NCBI RefSeq assembly: GCF_026239655.1
Contig: NZ_JAPIVO010000001.1
Location: forward strand, 310,001 to 374,000
Reading direction: 5' to 3'
Origin: Pedobacter sp. MR2016-24
GTDB taxonomy: Bacteria; Bacteroidota; Bacteroidia; Sphingobacteriales; Sphingobacteriaceae
DNA length: 64,000 nt
A program made the position numbers and the translations under genes. The notes below the pieces were generated by a model. It did not search any database, was not told the DNA's origin, and saw nothing but the letters and a program-made list of their open reading frames with translations. Positions 25,133-33,801 of the stretch are shown one piece after another. Position 1 is the first letter of the stretch. Each line of letters opens with the position of its first letter.

Positions 25133-26149
25133 TTATTTAGCTTCCAATATTTCCAATTGTGTGATAATCTGTGCCGGAGTGATTGGATAGGGTTTTTCGT
25201 TAACTATAGCTTCATAAACGGCTTCGAAAAGTGGTAAATAAGTCGCCGCATCTGATGGGACCAGCTCGTGTGTTTTCTCTCCGTTTTTATTGATCAGCGT
25301 CAACCTGCCTTCTTTCCCTTTAGCTTCTATGCCGAAACCAGGTTCGTTCGGTTTGATGCCTAATAATAATTGCTCTTCCTGTACGTCGGCCCTTTCTTTA
25401 ACAAAACTTCCATTTTCTCCATGTAATACAAAAGCAGGTTGTACATCTGAAATCAGCATGTTGGAATGAACAAATACATTTACACTGTCAGGGTAAGCCA
25501 GATGAATAGAAAAATAATCATCTACCTGTGTGTTCTTCCTGTTTTTGCCCAATATTTTATGAAAACTATCTGGTTTGCCAAAAATGCTCAGCACCTGGTC
25601 AAGCAAATGCGGACCAAGGTCATATTGTAATCCGCTCGCCGCTAAAGGCTCTTCTTTAAAACTTTTTACACCAATGGCTGCTTTGTACCTGTCAAATCTG
25701 AAATGAACTTCTGACAGTTTACCTAATGTACCTGCTGAAATAATGTTTTTCACCGCGGTAAAGTCGCTGTCCCATCTTCTGTTCTGGTAAACAAAAACTT
25801 TTTTATCCAGCTTTTCAGCCAGGCCAAAAATTTCTGCTGCCTCTGCAGAGCTGGCCGTAAATGGCTTTTCTACCAGAATATGTTTGCCTGCATTTAAGGC
25901 TTTTTTTGCGTAGTCGTAATGTGTAAAATTGGGCGTGTTAATTACAATTAAATCAATTGATTCATCTGCCAGTAAATCTTCCGTGCTGTTATAGCTGATG
26001 ATTCCGGGATAGTCTTTTTCTGCAGCTTTCTGATTACGTTCAGTTACTGCATGCAGTTTAAAACCGGAATGTGCATGAAGAAAAGGACCGTGAAATACCT
26101 TGCCGGACATGCCATAAGCCATAAGGCCTGTTGAGATTACTCTATCCAT
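25133..26149 (-). CDS. Gfo/Idh/MocA family oxidoreductase
   Basis: 338-residue cytoplasmic NAD(P)-dependent oxidoreductase acting on sugars or related polyols. A Rossmann domain at the N-terminus (GLMAYGMSGKVFHGPFL), the signature HILVEKPFTASSAEA with the catalytic Lys, and the C-terminal substrate domain are all present. Length is typical. The exact substrate cannot be told. It is the first gene of a likely two-gene unit with the MtfA-type peptidase. Confidence 0.9.
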   Translation of the reverse strand: MDRVISTGLMAYGMSGKVFHGPFLHAHSGFKLHAVTERNQKAAEKDYPGIISYNSTEDLLADESIDLIVINTPNFTHYDYAKKALNAGKHILVEKPFTASSAEAAEIFGLAEKLDKKVFVYQNRRWDSDFTAVKNIISAGTLGKLSEVHFRFDRYKAAIGVKSFKEEPLAASGLQYDLGPHLLDQVLSIFGKPDSFHKILGKNRKNTQVDDYFSIHLAYPDSVNVFVHSNMLISDVQPAFVLHGENGSFVKERADVQEEQLLLGIKPNEPGFGIEAKGKEGRLTLINKNGEKTHELVPSDAATYLPLFEAVYEAIVNEKPYPITPAQIITQLEILEAK

Positions 26150-26231
26150 TTATATTTGTTTTTATCTGCTAAATTAACCAATCCTAAAGATTAAGGTTTA
26201 ATTATAATGTCATAAACCTTGCTAGAGTTCC

Positions 26232-26239
26232 TATCTTTG
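26232..26239 (+). promoter_or_regulatory. Predicted -7 element abutting the 114-residue protein gene
   Basis: TATCTTTG matches TAnnTTTG and ends 4 nt before the ATG, predicting a leaderless transcript as at hisS. Confidence 0.6.
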
Positions 26240-26243
26240 CACT

Positions 26244-26588
26244 ATGAAACCCGCAGAAACTAATGCAAAATGGAAAATCCTGCAGCAAAAAATTGCTCAG
26301 GAGTTCGACTCAGATATACCGGATTTAAAAGTCATATTATTCTTAATTGGTGTTCAGGAGTTGGGTAAGGGACCGGGCAAATACAGTAAACGTCAGAAAG
26401 AAGAGCTGATGCACATTGCTACCTGTCGTTTACTAAGTGAGATGGGCTTTTATGAATTGGAGGGACTTGATCAGGATGGGTGGCCACACTGGAAGCTGGT
26501 AAAAGCTGTGCCTTCATTTGCGATGATGGAACAGGAAATGCTGCTGAAATCGCTGGCTATCCTATATTTTGAAGATATCTATCAATAA
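26244..26588 (+). CDS. Conserved hypothetical protein, 114 residues
   Basis: Acidic cytoplasmic protein without a signal peptide or transmembrane segment. It is predicted largely helical, with recognisable stretches IPDLKVILFLIGVQELGKG, SKRQKEELMHIATCRLLSE and DGWPHWKLV. I believe it belongs to a Bacteroidota-restricted uncharacterised family but cannot name it. The promoter element touching its start codon and the strong terminator behind it indicate a monocistronic, really expressed gene. Confidence 0.8.
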   Translation: MKPAETNAKWKILQQKIAQEFDSDIPDLKVILFLIGVQELGKGPGKYSKRQKEELMHIATCRLLSEMGFYELEGLDQDGWPHWKLVKAVPSFAMMEQEMLLKSLAILYFEDIYQ

Positions 26589-26620
26589 CAATACAGATAG
26601 ATCCGATATTCTTTTACATA

Positions 26621-26654
26621 AAAAAACCGGAGGCCATTAGCCTCCGGTTTTTTT
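26621..26654. terminator. Bidirectional terminator
   Basis: AACCGGAGGC and GCCTCCGGTT pair around a 5-nt loop, with an A-tract to the left and a T-tract to the right. It serves both the 114-residue protein gene and the convergent OmpA-family gene. Confidence 0.92.
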
Positions 26655-26670
26655 ATGCGTATTTCTACTA

Positions 26671-27351
26671 CTAGTTAGCTTGTGCAGCTGCTTCTTTTTT
26701 CAACTGATCGTTTGCAACAATAACAACTTCAACCCTACGGTTAGCTGCTCTTCCTGCATCAGTAGTATTATCTGCAATCGGCTCAGCAAATCCTTTACCA
26801 GCTGTAGTTAAACGAGATGAAGGTACACCCTGTGCAACAGCATAAGCTTTAACAGCCGCAGCTCTTTTCTGAGAAAGACCCAGGTTATAAGCTTCTGTAC
26901 CTTTGTTATCTGTGTGTCCGATAATTTTAATCTCTGTGTTTGGATATTCGTTCAATGATCCGGCTAAAGATTTAACGTTATCTTTTGCTTGTGCTTTAAG
27001 ATTTGCGCTATCGAAATCAAACAAAATACCACTGTCGAATTTAACAATGATACCTTCGCCTTCACGTGTTACTTCTGCATTTGGTATAGCAGTTTTGATT
27101 TCAGCTGCCTGTTTGTCCATTCTTTTTCCAATGAAACCACCAGCAGTACCACCAACAGCACCACCAATAATAGCTCCAACAGCAGTATTACCAGCTTTTT
27201 TACCAATGATAGCGCCTAATACACCACCAGCAGCAGCACCAATACCAGCACCTTTTTGAGTTTTTGTTAAACTATCGCATCCCTGAAATGCCATAGCAGT
27301 CATTGCAAGAGCGATACTAAATGTTGCTATTTTAAATTTTGAAGTAATCAT
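26671..27351 (-). CDS. OmpA-family lipoprotein with glycine zipper
   Basis: Outer-membrane lipoprotein that can tether the envelope to peptidoglycan. From ATG 27351 (226 residues) it has a lipobox in MTAMAFQGC, a glycine-zipper region (KGAGIGAAAGGVLGAIIGKK, repeated AxGGAVGG) and a C-terminal OmpA domain with KIIGHTDNKGTEAYNLGLSQ and AANRRVEVVI. ATG 27360 is an equally usable start 9 bp earlier. An in-frame start at 27447 is rejected because it would bury the signal sequence and overlap the promoter region. Confidence 0.92.
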   Translation of the reverse strand: MITSKFKIATFSIALAMTAMAFQGCDSLTKTQKGAGIGAAAGGVLGAIIGKKAGNTAVGAIIGGAVGGTAGGFIGKRMDKQAAEIKTAIPNAEVTREGEGIIVKFDSGILFDFDSANLKAQAKDNVKSLAGSLNEYPNTEIKIIGHTDNKGTEAYNLGLSQKRAAAVKAYAVAQGVPSSRLTTAGKGFAEPIADNTTDAGRAANRRVEVVIVANDQLKKEAAAQAN

Positions 27352-27385
27352 GGTTATCATATTTTTTGTTAATACAGGCAGTAAA

Positions 27386-27401
27386 TCAAACGTGATGCCA
27401 A
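27386..27401 (-). promoter_or_regulatory. Possible sigma-54-like promoter of the OmpA-family gene
   Basis: Minus strand reads TTGGCATCACGTTTGA, resembling the -24/-12 pattern (TGGCA, then TTG after 6 nt) but lacking the usual GC at -12. It is about 26-35 nt upstream of the two candidate starts. A TATACTTG, one mismatch from TAnnTTTG, overlaps it at 27398-27405, so a housekeeping promoter is the alternative. Confidence 0.3.
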
Positions 27402-27516
27402 GTATAGGTTTTTTAACATTTATTGTATTAAAACAGAAATATTGCACGAATTAAGGTGAACAATTGTCATGCTCAAGGCAGGTTTTGTTTAACTGACTAC
27501 AATTCTGTACAACGTA

Positions 27517-28215
27517 TTATCCCGAAAAGTATGTTTCCAGTTCGTTTAAGGTGTTTTTGTCAGTAAGGAGATCTTTAATGATCTTTCCTTTCTCAAATAG
27601 TATAATACGGCTGCAAACATCAGTTACATGGTTAAGGTCATGACTGGAGATCAGTGTGGTCAATTTATGACTGCCTGTTAACGACTTTAGGTATGTTTTA
27701 AGTCTGATTTGAGTAGTAGGATCCAGATTTGCAAAAGGCTCATCGAGAATCAGTAATTCAGGTTGCTGCATTAGTGCTGCAGAGATACCCACTTTATTCT
27801 GATTTCCTTTGGAAAAATCTCTGATATACTTTCCATTATCCAGGATCTCACCATTAAAAAACTCTTCATATTGATGAAGGTATACTTTTACATCGGTTTT
27901 CGTCATCTGATGCAGGGAACCAATAAATATGAAGTATTCTTCCGGGGTAAGATAATCGATCAGAAAACCCTCATCAAGATAAGAAGCAGTATAGTTTTTC
28001 CATTGGTCATTAGCTGCAACGTTCTGCTGTTTTGAAAGAATTTCTCCTGTATCCGGACGGATCAGGTCGAGCAGCATTCTGAATAGTGTAGTTTTTCCCG
28101 CTCCATTATTACCCACAACGCCAATTGTTTCTCCGTCATTAACAAAGAGATATTCAATATCTACCACGGTCCGGTCGGCGTAAGTTTTTTTAAGGTTGTT
28201 TATTTCTAAGATCAT
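27517..28215 (-). CDS. ABC transporter ATP-binding protein
   Basis: 232-residue ATPase. It has Walker A GNNGAGKTTLF, a Q-loop, a signature region DFSKGNQNKVGISAALMQQ (an SxGNQ variant typical of this exporter class), Walker B LLILDEPFANLD and the H-loop SSHDLNH. Its start overlaps the stop of the DUF5687 permease gene by 4 bp, so the two form one transporter. The substrate is unknown; this arrangement is typical of small exporter or remodelling complexes in Bacteroidota. Confidence 0.92.
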   Translation of the reverse strand: MILEINNLKKTYADRTVVDIEYLFVNDGETIGVVGNNGAGKTTLFRMLLDLIRPDTGEILSKQQNVAANDQWKNYTASYLDEGFLIDYLTPEEYFIFIGSLHQMTKTDVKVYLHQYEEFFNGEILDNGKYIRDFSKGNQNKVGISAALMQQPELLILDEPFANLDPTTQIRLKTYLKSLTGSHKLTTLISSHDLNHVTDVCSRIILFEKGKIIKDLLTDKNTLNELETYFSG

Positions 28216-29690
28216 GATTGTTCTCTAAATCCTTCAGCAATTGTATATTTTCTCTTGTTAAATTCTTTCACCAGAAAGGTAAGCCAGAATTCGCGGGTAA
28301 AAAAGCCTGCAATACCCAGTATAGCGATTCCCGCTAGTCCCCAATAGGGATTGCCTATAGCGGTCAGTGGTATATATATGACATATGGCGATAAAAGCAG
28401 CGGTATTGACATGATCATTGAGGTAGCCCCAACTCCCTGCCAGTTAAAGCTGGCTCCTTTTTTCAAGTCTATATACTTTGAATTGCGCGTTGCAAAATAC
28501 AGGACGATGACCGTGCCTATCCCGATATTGTAGAAATAGGCCGCCAACTGTACTGCCAGGATTTTCCAGCTCATCAAGCCATACAGACTTGTGATGATAG
28601 TCAGCAACGTTGAGGAGATGGTCAATAGTAGAAATTTGGCCCTGAAAAAGGTGCTGATATTAGTTTTATTGGCTAACATTCCGTCAAACTCCGCTCCCTG
28701 CCAGCCAAACATAAATTGTCCGTAAAGTATGATCATATTTCCTGTCATAAATATGGCCGGGAAAAGCAGCATCCAGAACTGGTTATTGTCGATCACGTCT
28801 TTTTTGTAAAGCAAAATACCATAGAATAGGAAGATAAGCCCTTTAGATACCGTAGCACGCGGACGTTTATTCCGTAATATCAATTTGATCTCCAGCGCTA
28901 CCAGTGTTCCCGCCTCGCCAAACCTGTCCAGAAAAGGATAATCGGTACCCGATTTTTTACCTGTACTTGATTTTAGCTCTTCGATATAAAGGTTGTTATT
29001 GAGGTACTGCGCATTGATCATAAACATGGCTACGGCAAGAATAATGATTAACAGTCCAAACGCTGGTTGTAAGGCGACGTAATGGAATACACTATTTGAT
29101 AAAATTGCTATAGAAAGCACTTTGAAATATTCCAGTAAACCCAGCGTAACGAGTAAGAAGAATCCTGCTAATACGATTTTTGCATTTCCGGCTGAGATCC
29201 TCTTAAAATACAGTGCGGCATAATTGTTAAAAATCATGAGGGAAAAAATGACCAGCAGATACATTATACAGGCAAATACACCATAATCATCGCTGATAAT
29301 AAGGATACAAAATGGAAAGAATACCAGTAGTGGAATAATATTGAAAGCAGAGAAAAGAGCCCTGATATTTAAAAAATTTACCAGTTTACTTCGGGGAATG
29401 TTAAGGTGCAGGTAAGGTACAACAGCTAAGGTTGGCAGTTCCTGCATCTGGAGGCGCGCAAGAAAGTCTATTGCAAAAAAATAGAGTATCATGCCATTAA
29501 ATACCTCAACGGTATCCTTACCAGGAAGGAAATGTGCAATCAGGTTTTCCATTTGGTAACCTATCAGGATGGCTACCACAATAATATACAGTGCCAGTAG
29601 ACCCATAATGACCTGAGCAGCGATTACACTGCCTTTTCCGCTTGATCTCCAGAAGCTGGTCCACTGGTGACTTAAAAAAGTTAAGAGCAT
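28212..29690 (-). CDS. DUF5687 family ABC transporter permease
   Basis: 492-residue polytopic membrane protein with about twelve hydrophobic segments and no ATP-binding motifs. It starts MLLTFLSHQWTSFWRSS, a pattern I associate with DUF5687 permeases. The cognate ATPase gene follows with a 4-bp overlap. It begins 6 bp after the rarA stop, so it may be co-transcribed with rarA although the functions look unrelated. Confidence 0.85.
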   Translation of the reverse strand: MLLTFLSHQWTSFWRSSGKGSVIAAQVIMGLLALYIIVVAILIGYQMENLIAHFLPGKDTVEVFNGMILYFFAIDFLARLQMQELPTLAVVPYLHLNIPRSKLVNFLNIRALFSAFNIIPLLVFFPFCILIISDDYGVFACIMYLLVIFSLMIFNNYAALYFKRISAGNAKIVLAGFFLLVTLGLLEYFKVLSIAILSNSVFHYVALQPAFGLLIIILAVAMFMINAQYLNNNLYIEELKSSTGKKSGTDYPFLDRFGEAGTLVALEIKLILRNKRPRATVSKGLIFLFYGILLYKKDVIDNNQFWMLLFPAIFMTGNMIILYGQFMFGWQGAEFDGMLANKTNISTFFRAKFLLLTISSTLLTIITSLYGLMSWKILAVQLAAYFYNIGIGTVIVLYFATRNSKYIDLKKGASFNWQGVGATSMIMSIPLLLSPYVIYIPLTAIGNPYWGLAGIAILGIAGFFTREFWLTFLVKEFNKRKYTIAEGFREQS

Positions 29691-29696
29691 AAATGA

Positions 29697-30983
29697 TTAG
29701 TAATTGTACTTGTCCTTCCAGTTTTGTTTTAGTTTCTCCCTTAATTTATCTTCTGCAGGATTTTTTCCCGGATCATAGAGTTTGGTTCCGCTGATCAGAT
29801 CCGGCAGATATTCCTGCGGGGCAAAATTTCCTTCGTAGCCATGTGAATATTTATAATCTTTCCCATAGCCAATGTTTTTCATCAGTTTAGTGGGTGCGTT
29901 TCTGATATGGAGCGGGACAGGCAGATTCCCGGTTTGTTTGACCAATTGCTGCGCCTTATTAATCGCTTCATAAGAGGCATTGCTTTTTACAGATGATGCC
30001 ATATAAGTAACCGCCTGTGCCAGAATAATTCTTGCCTCAGGGTAACCAATTACATTTACTGCCTGAAAGCAGTTGTTTGCCAATAGCAGGGCATTGGGAT
30101 TCGCATTCCCTATATCTTCAGCAGCAAGAATGAGCAGCCTTCGGGCAATAAAAAGAGGATCTTCCCCACCTTCTATCATTCTGGCCAGCCAATAAACTGC
30201 TGCATTGGGATCGCTGCCTCTGATGGATTTGATGAAGGCAGAAATAATATCATAGTGCTGTTCTCCCGCTTTATCATACAGCGCCAGATTTTGCTGTGCA
30301 TGTTCCAGTACATTCTCATTTGTGAGTACAATTTTTTTACCGCCAATACCATTTACCGCAATTTCCAGCACATTGAGCAATTTTCTGGCATCACCGCCAG
30401 ATAAACGGATGAGTGCTTCATGGTCTTTTATGGTGATATCTTTTTCTTTCAGGACTACATCCTGTTTAATCGCTGTATGGAGTAAACCTGACAGTTCCTG
30501 TTCGTCCAGCGACTTCAATATGTACACCTGTGAGCGCGATAATAATGCGGAAATTACTTCAAATGAAGGGTTCTCAGTGGTAGCTCCTATTAAGGTAACT
30601 AAACCACGCTCTACAGCGCCCAGTAAACTGTCCTGTTGAGATTTACTGAACCGATGGATCTCATCTATGAATAAGATGGGCAAACCCAGCAGACTGTCTT
30701 TTAACAAAGCGGCTTTATCAATCACCTCGCGGATATCTTTAACCCCTGAATTGATGGCACTCAGATTAAAAAAGGGGCGATCTAAAGTCTGGGAGATAAT
30801 ATAGGCCAAAGTTGTTTTTCCCACTCCCGGAGGTCCCCAGAAGATCATGGAAGGCAACTGGCCACTTTGAATAGCTTTTCGCAATACTGCATCGGGCCCT
30901 ACCAGGTGCTGCTGACCAACATACTCGTCCAGATTTTGTGGACGCATGCGTTCTGCTAAAGGGGGTAGGTTCTGCATAATCAT
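29697..30983 (-). CDS. rarA: Replication-associated recombination protein A (AAA+ ATPase)
   Basis: 428-residue clamp-loader-like ATPase (RarA/MgsA, WRNIP1 family) acting at stalled replication forks. It starts MIMQNLPPLAERMRPQNLDEYVGQQHL. Walker A is GPPGVGKTTLAY, Walker B ILFIDEIHRF, sensor 1 GATTENPSFEV. The C-terminal MgsA region includes RMIEGGEDPLFIARRL and LPVPLHIRNAPTKLMK. Two Met codons (30983, 30977) are possible starts. The DUF5687 permease follows 6 bp later. Confidence 0.95.
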   Translation of the reverse strand: MIMQNLPPLAERMRPQNLDEYVGQQHLVGPDAVLRKAIQSGQLPSMIFWGPPGVGKTTLAYIISQTLDRPFFNLSAINSGVKDIREVIDKAALLKDSLLGLPILFIDEIHRFSKSQQDSLLGAVERGLVTLIGATTENPSFEVISALLSRSQVYILKSLDEQELSGLLHTAIKQDVVLKEKDITIKDHEALIRLSGGDARKLLNVLEIAVNGIGGKKIVLTNENVLEHAQQNLALYDKAGEQHYDIISAFIKSIRGSDPNAAVYWLARMIEGGEDPLFIARRLLILAAEDIGNANPNALLLANNCFQAVNVIGYPEARIILAQAVTYMASSVKSNASYEAINKAQQLVKQTGNLPVPLHIRNAPTKLMKNIGYGKDYKYSHGYEGNFAPQEYLPDLISGTKLYDPGKNPAEDKLREKLKQNWKDKYNY

Positions 30984-31028
30984 AAAGATAAAAAAACAGG
31001 AGCAACAAATATTGCTCCATGCTTGTGA

Positions 31029-32288
31029 TTATTGTGAGTTTGGCGTTCCGCCAGCCACTTTAGGTTTCTTTTTCCAGAATTTGCGCTTAGGCTTAGTGGC
31101 GTCAGACCTTTCCGGCCTGTCGGTGCCCGGCGTTCCTGTTGAAGCTGTTTCAACTGGTGCAGCGCCCAAGTGTTCTGGTAATGGCATTCTGTCTATAGTC
31201 TTGCCAATCAGCTTTTCTATATTTGCAAACTTTCGTTTGTCCTTATCATTTACCAGGGTGATTGCGGTGCCTGTAGTCGCCGCTCTTGCTGTACGGCCAA
31301 TCCTGTGGATATAATCTTCAGGATCATGTGGCACGTCAAAGTTAATCACCAGAGAGATTCCTTCCACATCAATACCTCTTGAAAGTACATCCGTACCAAT
31401 TAAAACAGGTACACGTTTGTTCTTAAACTCCGATAAAATTGCTTCTCTTTCTTTCTGTCCCAGGTCTGAGTGGAAAGCCTCAGCTTTAAATCCAAGTCCG
31501 CGGAATACCTTACCCAGGTTCTTCACCTTTTCCTTTGTCGAGGCAAAGATCAGGATACTCGGGAAGTCCACATTTTTCATCAGCTCAGTCAGTAATTTTA
31601 CTTTCTGCGTATCATGAACAATGTAGGCTTGCTGGTTAATACCTGCAGCTGGTTTTGAAATGGCAATACTGATCTGCTCAGGCTCTTTTAGCAGAGTTCC
31701 TGCAAGCTTTCTGATTTTAGGCGGCATCGTGGCAGAGAATAAAACTGTCTGCCTTTTTTCCGGAAGAAAGCTTACAATACGCATGATATCGTCGTAAAAA
31801 CCCATATCAAGCATTCTGTCAGCCTCATCTAAAACAAGGTGCTGCAACTGATCGAGCTTAAGCAGGCCAGATGACAGATGAGAAATTAACCTGCCCGGTG
31901 TAGCGATAATAATATCGACACCTTCACGCATGGAGCGTTTTTGCTGCTCATAGGCAATTCCGTCACCACCACCATAAACTGTTAAAGAACTGATATTTGT
32001 AAAATAGGAAAGTGCCTCTACCTGTAAGTCTATCTGCTGTGCAAGTTCACGTGTAGGTGCCAGAATAAGGGTGTTATTATGGCGGTCTTTCGTCTCACTG
32101 ATCATATTCATAATAGGGAGCAGATAGGCGCCGGTTTTACCCGTACCTGTCTGTGCACACGCTATCAAGTCTTTTTTAGCGATGATCAAAGGAATCGCTT
32201 CCTGTTGTATGGGGGTTGCATTTCTGAAACCCATTGCTAATAAACCCTCTAATAAGTCAGGGTTAAAATTAAAATCTTTAAAATCCAA
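31029..32288 (-). CDS. DEAD-box RNA helicase, RhlE-like
   Basis: 419-residue ATP-dependent RNA helicase. It has the Q motif (NATPIQQEAIPLI), motif I AQTGTGKTGAY, motif Ia PTRELAQQ, motif II VLDEADRM, motif III SATMP, and motifs V/VI (GTDVLSRGIDVEG, YIHRIGRTARA). A Lys/Pro-rich tail (KPKRKFWKKKPK) probably binds RNA. The reading frame starts at TTG (32286-32288), since LDFKDFNFNPDLL aligns with the family N-terminus and no ATG is available there. It lies 45 bp upstream of rarA. Confidence 0.93.
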   Translation of the reverse strand: MDFKDFNFNPDLLEGLLAMGFRNATPIQQEAIPLIIAKKDLIACAQTGTGKTGAYLLPIMNMISETKDRHNNTLILAPTRELAQQIDLQVEALSYFTNISSLTVYGGGDGIAYEQQKRSMREGVDIIIATPGRLISHLSSGLLKLDQLQHLVLDEADRMLDMGFYDDIMRIVSFLPEKRQTVLFSATMPPKIRKLAGTLLKEPEQISIAISKPAAGINQQAYIVHDTQKVKLLTELMKNVDFPSILIFASTKEKVKNLGKVFRGLGFKAEAFHSDLGQKEREAILSEFKNKRVPVLIGTDVLSRGIDVEGISLVINFDVPHDPEDYIHRIGRTARAATTGTAITLVNDKDKRKFANIEKLIGKTIDRMPLPEHLGAAPVETASTGTPGTDRPERSDATKPKRKFWKKKPKVAGGTPNSQ

Positions 32289-32347
32289 TATACTTCTTGT
32301 TATTCGTAACGGTATTTTATAAAAGTAGCTTTTATTTTTCTACTATT

Positions 32348-33082
32348 TTATTTGTTTTTATCTGCGTAACCAAATACTTTTTGAAGTAAGGTAGTTGAGC
32401 GTGCGTTCATGTTGTTCCTTATGGTCAGTTCTTCCTGTGCAACCTGTATAAACATGCCCTCAATAGCTTTTTGTGTCACATATCCAGACAGGTCGGTATT
32501 AACGGGCTTTACGAGCGGTAATTTATTATATTTTCCTGCGGCATCACCCCAATATTTTGTTGCTCCTACTTTGCTGAGGCTGTTGGTTACTACAGGACTA
32601 AATTTTGCTGTCAGCTGAGCGGTAGTCACTCTTTTGAAGTATTCCGTTGCAGCATCCTTATTGCCCAGTAAAATGTTTGTTGCATCCGTAATCGTCATCT
32701 GTTTAATAGCAGAAACAAAAATTGGCTTTGCTTCTTTTGCAGCATCTTCTGCAGCTCTGTTTAAACTCAGGATAACATTATCTGCCAGGGAGCCCAAACC
32801 AATTGAACGTAGTGTTTTCTCTACTTTTTGCGCTTCCGGCGGAAAGAGCAATTTAACCGCAAGGTTGCCTAAAAAGCCGTCTTTTGCAGAAAGCTGGTCA
32901 GCTCCTTTCGATGTGCCTATCTCTAGTGCCTGTTTGATACCCTGACCTATCTCCAGTGCACTGGGGTTAGCCGTAGTGGGTAATTGTTTGAGTATGTTTC
33001 CTAGTTTCGACTGACTCTGTACGTCACAGCTGCTCAAAATAACGGTGCAGATGGCCAGGAAGAATAAATTAATTTTATGCAT
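32348..33082 (-). CDS. DUF4197 domain lipoprotein
   Basis: 244-residue lipoprotein with a signal and lipobox (LFFLAICTVILSSC). The rest is mostly helical and matches the DUF4197 pattern: GIKQALEIGTSKGADQL, FLGNLAVKLLFPPEA, and the end NARSTTLLQKVFGYADKNK. DUF4197 has no established function. The gene stands alone between a helicase gene and a divergent sigma factor gene. Confidence 0.88.
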   Translation of the reverse strand: MHKINLFFLAICTVILSSCDVQSQSKLGNILKQLPTTANPSALEIGQGIKQALEIGTSKGADQLSAKDGFLGNLAVKLLFPPEAQKVEKTLRSIGLGSLADNVILSLNRAAEDAAKEAKPIFVSAIKQMTITDATNILLGNKDAATEYFKRVTTAQLTAKFSPVVTNSLSKVGATKYWGDAAGKYNKLPLVKPVNTDLSGYVTQKAIEGMFIQVAQEELTIRNNMNARSTTLLQKVFGYADKNK

Positions 33083-33222
33083 TGATTTGATATATATCCA
33101 ATAATAAGCAAAACTCTGGCCATTATGTAATTAACATGTTATTTTGACAATCCTTTTTAATTTTTCCCTGCAGAGTCAGAAAATATTTTTATACTTGAAA
33201 AGAATTTTCCTTCCCATATACT

Positions 33223-33801
33223 TTGAAGTTTATAAAAAACACATCCAGGATTAAAGAGCAGAGCGACGCAATGCTGCTGGCACAGTACAAAAGTACCGGT
33301 GATCTGGAGATATTGGGTATTCTCTATAACCGCTACATGCATCTGGTGTTTGGTGTGTGCCTCACTTATTTCAAAGAAGAGGAGCCAAGCAAGGATGCTG
33401 TGATGCAAATTTTTGAGGAACTGATTGTGAAGCTGAAAATCCATGAGGTGCAGAATTTTAAAAGCTGGCTGCATGTGCTGACAAGGAACCACTGTCTGAT
33501 GGCACTGCGGAAGGCTGCAAAGAATAACACGGTATCTATTGATGATACATTTGTGGAAAATACAGAATTTGTGCATCTTGATATAGAAGATACAAAAGAG
33601 AATCAGCTTACGGTGATGGAAAAATGTATGGAAACATTACCAGAAGAGCAAAGGGTGAGTGTAGACCTGTTTTATTTGCAGGAAAAATGTTATAAAGAGG
33701 TGGCAGAGATTACCGGATATGAAATGCTCAAAGTAAAGAGTTATATTCAGAACGGGAAAAGAAACCTGAAAATTTGTATAGAAAAAAACAGCAGTGAGTA
33801 A
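33223..33801 (+). CDS. RNA polymerase sigma-70 family (ECF-type) factor
   Basis: 192-residue sigma factor. Region 2 spans about 15-85 (SDAMLLAQYKSTGD, then HLVFGVCLTYFKEEEPSKDAVMQIFEEL). Region 4 spans about 125-180 (MEKCMETLPEEQRVSVDLFYLQEKCYKEVAEITG). A TTG start at 33223 keeps the conserved SDxxLL start of region 2; the first ATG (33271) would cut it off. The next gene, an anti-sigma-like membrane protein, overlaps by 8 bp, the usual sign of a regulator pair. Confidence 0.9.
   Translation: MKFIKNTSRIKEQSDAMLLAQYKSTGDLEILGILYNRYMHLVFGVCLTYFKEEEPSKDAVMQIFEELIVKLKIHEVQNFKSWLHVLTRNHCLMALRKAAKNNTVSIDDTFVENTEFVHLDIEDTKENQLTVMEKCMETLPEEQRVSVDLFYLQEKCYKEVAEITGYEMLKVKSYIQNGKRNLKICIEKNSSE

Noticed and set aside
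26903..27259. 118-codon plus-strand frame inside the OmpA-family gene
   Set aside because: Pro/Ala/Thr-rich translation is the antisense image of the glycine-zipper coding sequence.
27361..27447. Upstream start for the OmpA-family lipoprotein
   Set aside because: The extra 29-32 residues precede a complete lipoprotein signal and cover the promoter-like sequences.
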